Below are positions 42,739-51,304 of a stretch of 64,000 nt of DNA, one piece after another. The number at the start of each line of letters is the position of its first letter. Positions within the stretch are counted from its first letter, which is position 1. Where the stretch lies: contig JAQULM010000001.1 in assembly GCA_028718605.1 (NCBI GenBank), forward strand, positions 284,785 to 348,784, written 5' to 3'. The DNA comes from Patescibacteria group bacterium (GTDB taxonomy: Bacteria > Patescibacteria > ABY1 > UBA10025 > JAHIVO01). The translations under genes were made by a program, and so were the position numbers. The notes beneath the pieces are model-generated. The model searched no databases, had not been told where the DNA came from, and worked only from the letters and a program-made list of their open reading frames with translations.

Positions 42739-42849
42739 ATGACTGAAAGCAGCGGCGAAACGCCGGAGATCTGGTCAGATCCGCTGACCGGAACGACGGT
42801 CGTTATCACGGATCCAGTCGGGAGGACATACTCGGTGGTCGACCTCTGA
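42739..42849 (+). CDS. 36-residue peptide after the lipoprotein
   Basis: MTESSGETPEIWSDPLTGTT followed by VVITDPVGRTYSVVDL. A perfect AAGGAGG lies 12 nt before the ATG and a terminator follows. It is acidic, has no signal peptide and no cysteines. The 39-nt gap suggests it shares the lipoprotein transcript. Function unknown. Confidence 0.6.
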   Translation: MTESSGETPEIWSDPLTGTTVVITDPVGRTYSVVDL

Positions 42850-42877
42850 CACCGTGCGTCCCAAACCCAAAACCCCC

Positions 42878-42908
42878 GGGGTGGCCCGTAAGCCGCCCCT
42901 TTGTTTTA
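42878..42908 (+). terminator. Intrinsic terminator after the accessory cassette
   Basis: GGGGTGGC..GCCGCCCC stem with one G-T pair, then TTTGTTTTATT. The ABC permease gene ends just beyond it on the other strand. Confidence 0.75.
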
Positions 42909-42921
42909 TTCGTAAAAAACC

Positions 42922-43725
42922 CTACACTGCGATATCGCGTTTCTGGAACAGCACCACGCCAATTACCGTACACACGAGAGCGACAACCGCAAATATTACG
43001 ATTGGCAACACCTCGACATTGCCCCGAATGAGGGTTTCATTTGCGTCAAAGTAATGGAAAAATGACACGTATTTCAGCCATTCAAAGCGCTCAATCAATG
43101 AGGCGACGATTTTCAAGACGTACATGCCGATAAATGTGCCGCCTGCAACCATCGCGACCTTGCTCTTCTCCGAAAAAATAGCTGAAAACAGCATCGCGAA
43201 GCTGAATACTGCCCACGCGAATAGAAAGCCAACGAGGGCAGTTTTAAGGTAATTGCCGAACTGGTAATCAAGGTTATGGATCGCGGCAAGCGGGGCAACC
43301 ATGAGCGTTGAGGCCAGCGTGAAAATAATCAGCACCGCAATGCCCGCAATATACCTGCTCATGAATAACTTCAAGCGCGATACCGGGCGGGACAAAACGA
43401 TTTCCATTGTTCCTTTCTCAACTTCGCGGGACAGGGCATTGGACGCAAACGCGGTAACGAGAAAAATAACCATGATCGGCCACACAATGCTGAACTGCTC
43501 CATGGCAAGGAAATTTTCGAGGTGGGAGAAATCCATCATCTCGATGCCCATTGCTTTCATGACCGCCTCGGGATAATTCTTGAACGCCTCAGTGAATGTC
43601 GCCGACTGCTGCTGGATCGTCGGGTACATGGCGATGTACATCCACAAGAGCGCAATCGTTGCTATACAGTAAACGATTGTCGAAACGCGCCGGTCTTTTA
43701 GGTAGCGGAGTATGAGTGTTCCCAT
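42922..43725 (-). CDS. ABC-2 type transporter permease
   Basis: 267 residues with six membrane helices. SREVEKGTMEIVLSRPVSRL is the conserved ABC-2 motif. It starts 5 nt after the ATPase gene, so the two form one exporter. Substrate unknown; this type exports drugs, lipids, peptides or polysaccharides. Confidence 0.88.
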   Translation of the reverse strand: MGTLILRYLKDRRVSTIVYCIATIALLWMYIAMYPTIQQQSATFTEAFKNYPEAVMKAMGIEMMDFSHLENFLAMEQFSIVWPIMVIFLVTAFASNALSREVEKGTMEIVLSRPVSRLKLFMSRYIAGIAVLIIFTLASTLMVAPLAAIHNLDYQFGNYLKTALVGFLFAWAVFSFAMLFSAIFSEKSKVAMVAGGTFIGMYVLKIVASLIERFEWLKYVSFFHYFDANETLIRGNVEVLPIVIFAVVALVCTVIGVVLFQKRDIAV

Positions 43726-43730
43726 ATGCT

Positions 43731-44609
43731 TTAGGCGTGATAGTACTCTAAGAATATTTCCTCCAATGTCGCGTGCTCAATCTCAATGTCATGCACCGTG
43801 TATGCGGCGAGCTGCTTGATAAGCGGATCAAGGTCGCCTTTCACTTTCATGATGACTTCGCTCTGCGGACCCTGAGGCACGTCAACCTCAATGCCGAGTT
43901 TCCTGAACACGTTGGGATCATACGTGCCGGTGAATTTCACGCGGACGGTGTAAATCCGCTTGTGTTTGAGCTCGTGGATGTTCTCGATCGTGACCATTTT
44001 CCCCTGCCGGATGATCCCGACGCGGCTGCACACGTGGTCGACCTCCCCTAAATTGTGCGAGGACATGAACACGGTCGCCCCCCGCTTCGCTGCCTCGTCG
44101 AGCAGTTTGTACACCTCCTGCTGCAGGAGGGGGTCGAGGGCGTTGGTGGGCTCGTCTAATATTAAGACTTCCGGCTCGGTCATAAACGCAAGGATGATGC
44201 CGAGCTTCTGCCGGTTGCCGGACGACAGCTGCTTTGACTTCAGTTGTGGGTTGAATGCCAGCCGCTCGCACAGTTCCTTGGAACGGTCATGGCTGCCATT
44301 GAGCCGGCGCACGAAATCGATATGCTCGCTTCCCGTCCATTTGCCGTATAAATGGACGTAGCCGGATAAATAACCGATTGATTTCTTCAGCTCCACGGCG
44401 TCTGTTTGGGCATCCTTGCCGAGGATGCGGACTGAACCGCCGGTTGGCCGGATAAAATCCATAAAACAGCGGATGGTCGTGGTCTTGCCCGCGCCATTGG
44501 GCCCCAAAAAGCCGAATATTTCCCCTTTTTCAACGTTAAAAGATATGCCGTCCACCGCTTTAGTGTGGCCGAAGTGCTTCATCAGATTGTTCACCTCAAT
44601 GACTGCCAT
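43731..44609 (-). CDS. ABC transporter ATPase (ABC-2 exporter)
   Basis: 292 residues. Walker A GPNGAGKTTTIRC, signature LSSGNRQKLG, Walker B VLILDEPTNALDPL, H-loop SSHNLGEVDH. The C-terminal 80 residues are the extension usual in ABC-2 exporters. It pairs with the permease downstream. Confidence 0.95.
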   Translation of the reverse strand: MAVIEVNNLMKHFGHTKAVDGISFNVEKGEIFGFLGPNGAGKTTTIRCFMDFIRPTGGSVRILGKDAQTDAVELKKSIGYLSGYVHLYGKWTGSEHIDFVRRLNGSHDRSKELCERLAFNPQLKSKQLSSGNRQKLGIILAFMTEPEVLILDEPTNALDPLLQQEVYKLLDEAAKRGATVFMSSHNLGEVDHVCSRVGIIRQGKMVTIENIHELKHKRIYTVRVKFTGTYDPNVFRKLGIEVDVPQGPQSEVIMKVKGDLDPLIKQLAAYTVHDIEIEHATLEEIFLEYYHA

Positions 44610-44667
44610 AGTTTAAGCACAATAATAGCACAAAAAAGGCGATTGTGCAAGCTTTGGCATGGGAATA

Positions 44668-44705
44668 GAAAAGCCGCCCCTCGGGATGACGGTGGAGGGA
44701 CGGTT
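44668..44705 (-). terminator. Intrinsic terminator after the acetyltransferase
   Basis: Minus-strand AACCGTCCCTC..GAGGGGCGGCTT stem then TTCTATT. Its loop side carries CTCGGGATGACGGTGGAG, close to the REP-like sequence near 45.6 kb. Confidence 0.55.
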
Positions 44706-45233
44706 TTACGGGCGCTGTTTTTCCCACACGTACTCGTCCACCCAGCCCCCTGCTTTCTTGATGTGCTCGCGCAGTAATGCCTGCTTGATGAAGCCGTTCT
44801 TGGTGAGCACCGCCATCGAGGCTTTGTTGCGGACGAACGTATAGGCGTAGAGCTTCTTCAGCTTGAACTGCTTGAATGCAAACGCGCCGACCAGCTTCAC
44901 CGCCCTCGTCGTGATTCCCCTGCCCCAGAACCGGCGTGCAAGCCAATACCCGATTTCCGCCCGATCTCCCTGTTCTATGTTCATAATATCAACACAGCCG
45001 GCCGCTTCGCCCGCTATGTCAATCGCAAACGGAATTGAAGCCGGGCGCTTCAACACGTACCGTTTCGTAACCTTCGTAAGCCACCGATGCGCGTGGCGGA
45101 TGCTGTACGGGAATGGGATGTGCAGGGTGTACCGATAAATCCGGTAATCATTGATGTTCCGCGCCAGCGCTTGCGCATCCGCTTTCACGAACGGCCGCAG
45201 GGTAAATCGTTTTGTTTTAATGACGTATTTCAT
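44706..45233 (-). CDS. GNAT acetyltransferase, RimJ/RimL type
   Basis: 175 residues. TKRFTLRPFVKADAQALARN opens the fold, IGYWLARRFWGRGITTRAVK is the acetyl-CoA loop, and KLYAYTFVRNKASMAVLTKN the end motif. It may acetylate ribosomal-protein N-termini or small molecules. No Shine-Dalgarno is visible. Confidence 0.9.
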   Translation of the reverse strand: MKYVIKTKRFTLRPFVKADAQALARNINDYRIYRYTLHIPFPYSIRHAHRWLTKVTKRYVLKRPASIPFAIDIAGEAAGCVDIMNIEQGDRAEIGYWLARRFWGRGITTRAVKLVGAFAFKQFKLKKLYAYTFVRNKASMAVLTKNGFIKQALLREHIKKAGGWVDEYVWEKQRP

Positions 45234-45289
45234 TTTTAAGAATCATTAATCATTTCAACCGCACTCTACAAAGAAATGTTACTAAAACA

Positions 45290-45463
45290 GAGCGAGGAAG
45301 AACGGTCCCGCTTATAGCGGGACCGCGCCGTACTATTCGAGCGTACGAGCGGGAGCGAGAAGCGAGTTACGGACGCGGAGTGATGACGAGCCTGTTTTTG
45401 TTAATTTCTTTGTACGGGCGGAATCTCTTTTCTGCAGCTTTTCTGGATTCGCAGAAAAGCTGC
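45290..45463. repeat. Composite structured repeat B1
   Basis: Includes GGTCCCGC-TTATA-GCGGGACC, then GATGACGAGC, a T-rich spacer, GGGCGGAATCTC and a perfect hairpin GCAGCTTTTCT-ggattcgc-AGAAAAGCTGC. The order ACGAGC, T-rich, GGGCGG, CTCTTTTC, CTTTTCT hairpin is repeated at 60070-60151. The whole 45234-45668 gap has no supported gene. Confidence 0.6.
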
Positions 45464-45504
45464 AAGCCGGCTGGGGACAGAAACACCCCGCCGCCCACCA
45501 GCTT

Positions 45505-45612
45505 ATCATTGCGAGACCGAACGATGTGAGGCCGTGGCAATCCCAGTTACCGGTACAACAGCGAGATCCTCACGTCCCCGCCCATAGGCGGGTCCTCAGG
45601 ATGACAGTGGAG
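45505..45612. repeat. REP-like interspersed sequence
   Basis: Contains ATCATTGCGAGACCGAACGA, a CGTGGCAATCCC end and then GAGATCCTCACG..GGTCCTCAGGATGACA, resembling the cattgcgag/catcctgag families found in many genomes. No gene is supported. Confidence 0.55.
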
Positions 45613-45660
45613 GGGGCGGCGTTTCTTTTTGTTACTTTTCTTGTCATCAAGAAAAGTAAA
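45613..45660. repeat. CTTTTCT hairpin repeat B2
   Basis: GGGGGCGGCGTTTCTTTTTG followed by a perfect hairpin TTACTTTTCTT-gtcatc-AAGAAAAGTAA. It shares the GGCGG-TCTTTT-hairpin layout of B1 and B3 and ends about 10 nt from the aldolase gene. Confidence 0.6.
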
Positions 45661-45668
45661 TTAAAAGC

Positions 45669-46682
45669 CTACTGTTCCATCTCCGGCGTGTACTTCCCTG
45701 CATTCGCCGCGACGTTCGCCTTCAATCGCTTAATGAATTCCTTTTGCGCCGCCGGCACGTTCTCCGGTTTCCCCTGCCATACTTGCAGCGGCGGGCCCTG
45801 CAGCGCACGGGCGTATGAAAAGCTGATTGGCCATGTGCCGGGGTTCGCCTTCACGACCGCATTTAAATTTTCAGTCGCCTGCACCGCTTTCTGGCCGCCA
45901 GACAGGAACACGATGCCCGCGAGGCGTTTTGGCACCGCTTTCGTAAAGCAGCGGATAGTTGCCTGCCCGATTTCCTCAGGACTGGCCTGCGTCGGGCATT
46001 CCTTTCCTGAAATCACCATGCTGGATTTGAGAATCGTGCCTTTGAGGTCCACCTTGTGCGCTTTCAATTGCTTGAATACGATTTGCAAGGTCTTAGTTGT
46101 CACCTCCTCGCTGCGCGCCAAATCGTGCGTGCCGTCGATCAGCACCTCCGGCTCCACGACCGGCACCAATCCGGCAGCCTGGCTCAGTGCCGCATACCGT
46201 GCGAGGGCGTGCGCGTTCGCAAGAATGCAGAAATCAGTCGGGATCCCCTCGCCAATCGTAATGACTGCGCGCCACTTCGAAAACCGCGCGCCGGCTTCAT
46301 AGTATTTCTTGAACCGCTCGGCGAGCTTGTCTAGCCCCTCGGTCACTTTTTCGCCTGGAAAGTTCGGGAGGTCAGCGGTGCCCGCGTCAACCTTGATGCC
46401 GGGGATGATCCCTTTCTGCTGCAGCAGCTTGACGAACGGCGTGCCGTTCGACGCGGACTGTTCCATGGTCTCGTGGTGGAGGATGACGCCGCTGATCCCC
46501 TCCTCAATGCCGGCAGCGGTCAGGAACAGGTCGCGGTACTGGCGCCTCGTCTCCGGCGTTGATTCCATGTTGATCGAAGCGAGCCGCTTGGTCGCCGTCT
46601 TTTCGCTCTCATCGGCGGCGAGCAGGCCCTTGTGGTTAGCGACAATCTGTTTCGCGATGAGATGCAGTGGGTTTTTTGCCAT
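45669..46682 (-). CDS. Fructose-bisphosphate aldolase, class I
   Basis: 337 residues. KGLLAADESEKTATKRLASI near the start, ARFSKWRAVITIGEG, VEPEVLIDGTHDLARSEEVT, the Schiff-base Lys in LKGTILKSSMVISG, and GIVFLSGGQKAV. It cleaves fructose-1,6-bisphosphate without metal. It lies 36 nt after pfk, ending the sugar-phosphate block. Confidence 0.95.
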   Translation of the reverse strand: MAKNPLHLIAKQIVANHKGLLAADESEKTATKRLASINMESTPETRRQYRDLFLTAAGIEEGISGVILHHETMEQSASNGTPFVKLLQQKGIIPGIKVDAGTADLPNFPGEKVTEGLDKLAERFKKYYEAGARFSKWRAVITIGEGIPTDFCILANAHALARYAALSQAAGLVPVVEPEVLIDGTHDLARSEEVTTKTLQIVFKQLKAHKVDLKGTILKSSMVISGKECPTQASPEEIGQATIRCFTKAVPKRLAGIVFLSGGQKAVQATENLNAVVKANPGTWPISFSYARALQGPPLQVWQGKPENVPAAQKEFIKRLKANVAANAGKYTPEMEQ

Positions 46683-46718
46683 AGGTCGTTTGGTTAATGA
46701 ATACGTATTTATATTCTG

Positions 46719-47924
46719 TTAATAAATCCGGTCAATCATGCCCGAAACTTTCTTGTGCTTTGCCTTGAAATCAGGGCGTACGCGGCCGAAGCAGAACCCA
46801 AGCTGCTCGAAAATCGTGATCTGGTCCAGGTCCACCAGGCGGCGCTTGATCGCCTCGGCGATGTCCATGTGCGAGAACGTGTTGTTGCGGTACCCGGTCA
46901 CGGTTACGCCCGACACGCCGGTGAGCAGCAAATACGCCGCGCCGGCACCCGCTTCCATGCCGAAATTCGCGTCATTGGCGGACGTAAACCCGCACCGTGC
47001 CAAATGAGACGGCACGATCACGCGCACTTCCGGCAAATCATACTGCCCTTCCACGAACATGCCCTGCGACACCATGAAGTCCTTGATTTCGGGGTCGCTT
47101 TTCAACATTTTCTTCAGTTCCTGCGCCACGTACTTGCCCGCGCCCGCGAGCTTCTTGTGGCCAAATGAATCCGTGCCTGCCGACTCGTCGTACAGTTCGG
47201 TGCCGTCCGCGTTCTTGATGCCTTCTGCAACCACAATCGTGTACGTCCCCGCGTTGATGTCGCTCTCGATAACGCGCTTGGTATACACTTTTTTCATATG
47301 CCGGTACAGTTCCTTGAAATCAACCGGCACCTCCGGTATGAGGATCGCGTCGCACTCGCCCGCGATGCCGCCGCGGAACGCCACATGGCCTGCGTACCTG
47401 CCGAATGCCTCGATGATCATGATGCGGTTGTGCGTCCTGCCCGTGGTCTGGATGTCCCGGACAAACTCAGCAATGCGCTCGATCGCCGAATCGCCGCCGA
47501 CCGAATACGGCACCAGGTCCAGGTCCATGGTCTTGGGCGCGTGCACGCATTTGATGCCGTGCTTGGCGAGGTCAATGATCACGCTTCCCGTGTCATCCCC
47601 GCCTGAGATGACCAAACCTTCGATTTTAAATTTCTCCAAGCCCTTCTTGATGCGCTCGTACTTCTGGGGGTCCTCGATTTTCGAAATCTTCACGCGCGAA
47701 TGTCCTGCTTCCGAACCCGCGAGGTTGATACTGAACGTGTCCAGCCGCTGTGGCGTGAGCTCCACGAGCGTATTAAGGTTGACGAGGTTGTACAACCCTG
47801 CGTAGCCATTTGGGATTGCTAATGTCTTCGCCCCCATGCGGCTCGCCATCTGCGCCACGCCCTTCACCACCGCATTCAACCCTCCGCAGTCCCCTCCACT
47901 CGTAATAATGCCGATTGTTTTCAT
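46719..47924 (-). CDS. 6-phosphofructokinase, probably PPi-dependent
   Basis: 401 residues from MKTIGIITSGGDCGGLNAVV. The phosphate site reads ISGGDDTGS (108-114) with Asp111, and HAPKTMDLDL has Lys131; this GGDD plus PKT pair marks PPi-dependent or related group III enzymes, while ATP enzymes have GGDGS and GTIDND. The catalytic loop TMD-LD is changed from the usual TIDND. It makes fructose-1,6-bisphosphate, and if PPi-linked it is reversible. Its first 27 nt are repeated upstream of the HD gene. Confidence 0.9.
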   Translation of the reverse strand: MKTIGIITSGGDCGGLNAVVKGVAQMASRMGAKTLAIPNGYAGLYNLVNLNTLVELTPQRLDTFSINLAGSEAGHSRVKISKIEDPQKYERIKKGLEKFKIEGLVISGGDDTGSVIIDLAKHGIKCVHAPKTMDLDLVPYSVGGDSAIERIAEFVRDIQTTGRTHNRIMIIEAFGRYAGHVAFRGGIAGECDAILIPEVPVDFKELYRHMKKVYTKRVIESDINAGTYTIVVAEGIKNADGTELYDESAGTDSFGHKKLAGAGKYVAQELKKMLKSDPEIKDFMVSQGMFVEGQYDLPEVRVIVPSHLARCGFTSANDANFGMEAGAGAAYLLLTGVSGVTVTGYRNNTFSHMDIAEAIKRRLVDLDQITIFEQLGFCFGRVRPDFKAKHKKVSGMIDRIY

Positions 47925-47925
47925 A
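47899..47925. repeat. 27-bp direct repeat, copy 1 (pfk 5' end)
   Basis: Identical to 48517-48543. This copy spans the pfk start codon and its first eight codons plus flank; the pair brackets the HD-domain gene. Confidence 0.9.
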
Positions 47926-47935
47926 CGCAAATTGT

Positions 47936-48499
47936 TTAAATATTCTTCAATGCTTCACCGACAAATGTGCCAATCTTTGGGTCCTCATACGTAATGTGCC
48001 TCACCATCGCCTTGGCGCCGTCCGAAAGCCGGACGTACATGAACTTGATTTTCTTCCCGCAGCGCTCGTCGCCGTTCCGCTTGATGCACGACGGGATATT
48101 GTACTCAAAAAACGCAAGGCTGTCCGCATCCTTTAATATGTTCGCTTCTGCGTCTCCGCCGACTTCATGGTTTGAAACGAGGTAGCTGACTTTATCGATG
48201 GCCTCCTGCGGATACTGGTGTTTTGTTAACAGTTCCGTGATGTATCGTACCGAACGCAGTGCGTGCTCTTTCTTGAACTCATCAATCTTTGAATAATCTT
48301 TCAAATCCTTTTCGGTTATTCCAGTATACGCACGCTCCATATCGTGAGCCAATGCCGCAATCTGCAGCGCCTCATCCGCATCGGGCTTCAACTTCAGAAC
48401 CAATTTCAGTACCAGTTGCGCATGCCTCAGCTCAAAATCAACCGGTGATTTCGGGAGCACAGCTTCAATTTCTTTTCTAATATCCTCAAACCTAGCCAT
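47936..48499 (-). CDS. HD-domain phosphohydrolase-like protein
   Basis: 187 residues. HD-fold ligands can be traced: ELRHAQLVLK, ALAHDMER, EHALRSVRYI, SNHEVGGD and KDADSLAFFEY. It probably hydrolyses a phosphate ester or nucleotide; substrate unknown. It is bracketed by 27-bp direct repeats of the pfk start, suggesting later insertion by duplication. Confidence 0.82.
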   Translation of the reverse strand: MARFEDIRKEIEAVLPKSPVDFELRHAQLVLKLVLKLKPDADEALQIAALAHDMERAYTGITEKDLKDYSKIDEFKKEHALRSVRYITELLTKHQYPQEAIDKVSYLVSNHEVGGDAEANILKDADSLAFFEYNIPSCIKRNGDERCGKKIKFMYVRLSDGAKAMVRHITYEDPKIGTFVGEALKNI

Positions 48500-48516
48500 T
48501 GTATTTATCCTTTCCG

Positions 48517-48543
48517 CTCGTAATAATGCCGATTGTTTTCATA
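48517..48543. repeat. 27-bp direct repeat, copy 2 (orphan pfk start)
   Basis: Exact copy of the pfk 5' end. On the minus strand it reads MKTIGIITSG then a short tail KDKYNG and stop, overlapping the HD start; it is a truncated pfk remnant. Confidence 0.9.
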
Positions 48544-48612
48544 ACTTAGTTCGATTATTTGTGGTATACAATGACAGCTAATTAGTTCTTAGGAATCGAA
48601 AAATACTATTTT

Positions 48613-49434
48613 TTACCTTTCTAAACGCAAATGAATAAATTGAAGCTCCTCATTTAGCTTTTTTAAAAAAATTTCTAGCTCAGCTATGTCTATTACATCT
48701 ACATAGTAAGGTTGATAATCCCAAAGGTCAGCTGGTTTATCAAATTCTATCTTTTGTAGATAGTTAATTTTGCATAGTGTACGAGTAATCGGTGTAACAT
48801 TTTTTTTAATCTCTTTCTCGTCATCCAAGTTTACTGTACTTAATATTGAATAATATTGCTGCCCCTTGGTCACTACTATTGGATAATAAAGAGTTACTTG
48901 ATCCGCAAATTTATTTGTAACCAGTTTATCTATTTCGAAAGTTATTGTCTTTATTGTCGAACTTGTGGTGGTAAAAATTTCGTCAATATCATCTCTGCCT
49001 GCATTAATCCTATCGGAGAACACGGCAACGTGAGGTGATGTATTAGGAAAATATCGGTGATCTTCTGAAGGAATCGATTGAACTAATTTAGAAACCAAAT
49101 CTTCCTGCTGTTTTGGGAAAGATAACGCAAATCTATTAATTGGTTTTTCGTAATCTTCTAGCTCGTTTTCTTGAGTATAAAATATTGGACTCTTAATTAG
49201 ATACTTCGTTTCAACAATAAGCTTAATAGTAAATCGTATATCTCGCTCTTTAAATTTGAAGCTTGACCTTCGCTTAGCAATTATATCCATCTCTCTTACC
49301 TTTCCAAATGTATCATCAATATATCTAGGACTAATAACGGTGTCCCAAGCATATCCCTTTAATATCCGAGCGACATCAAAGGTTACTTTATGACCACTTT
49401 TATAAATTGTTTGCACTACATCATCTATTTCCAT
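48613..49434 (-). CDS. PD-(D/E)XK nuclease-like protein in AT-rich DNA
   Basis: 273 residues. VREMDIIAKRR followed by RFTIKLIVETKYL gives the E-x-D ... (V)ExK pattern of PD-(D/E)XK nuclease folds (Asp about 49, Glu/Lys about 75-77). The start GHKVTFDVARILKGYAWDTV is like the N-terminus of restriction-type proteins. The rest is unrecognised. The gene is clearly more AT-rich than its neighbours, pointing to recent transfer. It sits 12 nt downstream of tkt with no partner methylase. Confidence 0.7.
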   Translation of the reverse strand: MEIDDVVQTIYKSGHKVTFDVARILKGYAWDTVISPRYIDDTFGKVREMDIIAKRRSSFKFKERDIRFTIKLIVETKYLIKSPIFYTQENELEDYEKPINRFALSFPKQQEDLVSKLVQSIPSEDHRYFPNTSPHVAVFSDRINAGRDDIDEIFTTTSSTIKTITFEIDKLVTNKFADQVTLYYPIVVTKGQQYYSILSTVNLDDEKEIKKNVTPITRTLCKINYLQKIEFDKPADLWDYQPYYVDVIDIAELEIFLKKLNEELQFIHLRLER

Positions 49435-49446
49435 GCGTCTAGATCA

Positions 49447-51276
49447 TTACAACCCAAGTGTTTTAAGTACTGCATTAACTATCGACCCTGCCGAAATCCC
49501 TTCATACTCCAACAACTCCCCCGGTTTCCCGCTCTTCGGCATTTTCGTTATCGCGAGCTTAACGACGTGCGCTTTTGCGTGGCGGAGCGCGCTTAATACT
49601 GCCTCGCCCAAACCGCCCTGGGGGTAATGGTCCTCCACGGTTATGATCGCCTTGGTTTCTTTCGCCGCTTTTTGGAGCGTGCTAACGTCAACCGGCTTCA
49701 CGCTGTACAGGTCAATAACGCGGATGTTGACGCCCTGCTTTTTCAGTTCGTCGTACGCTTTCAGCGCTTCGAATACAGTGATGCCCGCGGTAACGACCGT
49801 AGCAACGTCATTGTTGCTTGAGCGCAGTGTCTTACTGCCGCCGATTTGGAACTGCTCGTTTTGATTGTAAATTACCGGCGTCTCTGCCCGTGTCGTGCGG
49901 ATATAAACTAACCCACGGTGCTTCACCGCTTGCTCAACAAGCTTGTCGCATGAAACCGCGTCGCAGGGGTACAGAACAACGCTGTCAATGAGCGTGCGGA
50001 ACATCGCCAAATCCTCCAGGCCCATTTGCGACACGCCGTCCTGGCCGATGGACACGCCCGCGTGCGAACCCACGACCTTGATGTTGGCGCGGGAATAATT
50101 GCCCATGCGGAACTGGTCGTACGCCCGCGTGAGGAACGCGGCAAACGAGGATGCGAACACGACCTTGCCCCTGCGCGCGATGCCGACGGCAGTGCCGGCC
50201 ATGTTCTGCTCCGCGATGTACATTTCGAAAAACCGCTTGGGGAATGCTTTTTGGAATATGTCTGCGTACGTCGAGTTGGACGTTTCCGCGTCGAGCGACA
50301 CGATCGGGTACTGGTTGCCCAAACGGGTAAGCGCGTAGCCAAACGCTTTTCGCGTGGCAATCGGCTTGTCCAGAGGCATGGATTCAACTTTACCTGCTGG
50401 CAACGGTGCCGGTTTCCCAACCTTCGGCGGTTCAATCGTACCGCGTACTGACGGGTCAATCTTTCCCAGTCCTTTCAGCGCCTTGTCCAATTCTTCCTTC
50501 GGCAGCGGCTTGCCGTGCCACCCGTCCTTGTTCTCGAAAAGCTTGACGCCTTTGCCTTTCAGCGTCTTCCCAATAATCATGACAGGCTTGCCCTTTACCG
50601 TCGTTGCCTTCTTGAACGCCGCCAGCACTTTTGGCATTGCGTGCCCGTCAACCACGATTGTCTGCCACCCGAACGCCTTGACGCGCTTTTCGTATTCCGC
50701 CACCTTGTGGCCGTACATGGTTTCCCCGCGCTGGCCCCACCGGTTCACGTCAACGATGCCAACTAAATTATCCAGCTTATAATGCGCTGCCAACTGGATC
50801 GCTTCCCACACCTGCCCCTCTGCCATTTCGCTGTCACCAAGGAGCACGTACGTCCGGTACGGAAGCTTGTCCAAATATTTTGCATTCAATGCAAGGCCGA
50901 CGCCGACCGATAATCCCTGCCCGAGCGAACCGGTCGCCGCTTCGGTGAACGGGAACGCCATGACCGGGTGCCCCTCCAGGCGCGAACTGAATTTCCGCAG
51001 GGACATGAGCTCTTGCTCGGTAACCGCGCCTGCCGCAGCCCATAATGAATAGAATAACGGCGAGGCATGGCCTTTGGAAAAAACCAGGCGGTCATTGTTT
51101 GGATTGCCTGGATTTTTCGTTTCAAACTTAAACGTGCCGCCGAACATCAGGCCAGCCATCAGCTCAACCGCTGACAGCGACGACGTCGGGTGCCCGGAAC
51201 CAGCCGCGGTGGTTGACCGCAGGATCCATGAGCGGATTAATGCCGTGAGTGCTTTAAGGTCCGTCTTTTTTTTCAT
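49447..51276 (-). CDS. tkt: Transketolase (single chain)
   Basis: 609 residues combining both halves that are split in some CPR. The thiamine-binding part has GHPTSSLSAVELMAGL, LGDSEMAEGQVWEAIQLAAH and VGIVDVNRWGQRGE. The pyrimidine-binding half has the catalytic-Glu segment EMYIAEQNMAGTAVGIARRG. The C-terminal domain ends HYPQGGLGEAVLSALRHAKA. Non-oxidative pentose phosphate pathway; neighbours are rpe, rpiB, pfk and fba. Confidence 0.95.
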   Translation of the reverse strand: MKKKTDLKALTALIRSWILRSTTAAGSGHPTSSLSAVELMAGLMFGGTFKFETKNPGNPNNDRLVFSKGHASPLFYSLWAAAGAVTEQELMSLRKFSSRLEGHPVMAFPFTEAATGSLGQGLSVGVGLALNAKYLDKLPYRTYVLLGDSEMAEGQVWEAIQLAAHYKLDNLVGIVDVNRWGQRGETMYGHKVAEYEKRVKAFGWQTIVVDGHAMPKVLAAFKKATTVKGKPVMIIGKTLKGKGVKLFENKDGWHGKPLPKEELDKALKGLGKIDPSVRGTIEPPKVGKPAPLPAGKVESMPLDKPIATRKAFGYALTRLGNQYPIVSLDAETSNSTYADIFQKAFPKRFFEMYIAEQNMAGTAVGIARRGKVVFASSFAAFLTRAYDQFRMGNYSRANIKVVGSHAGVSIGQDGVSQMGLEDLAMFRTLIDSVVLYPCDAVSCDKLVEQAVKHRGLVYIRTTRAETPVIYNQNEQFQIGGSKTLRSSNNDVATVVTAGITVFEALKAYDELKKQGVNIRVIDLYSVKPVDVSTLQKAAKETKAIITVEDHYPQGGLGEAVLSALRHAKAHVVKLAITKMPKSGKPGELLEYEGISAGSIVNAVLKTLGL

Positions 51277-51304
51277 AGTAACGCTTTATCACTCTAACTA
51301 ACGT

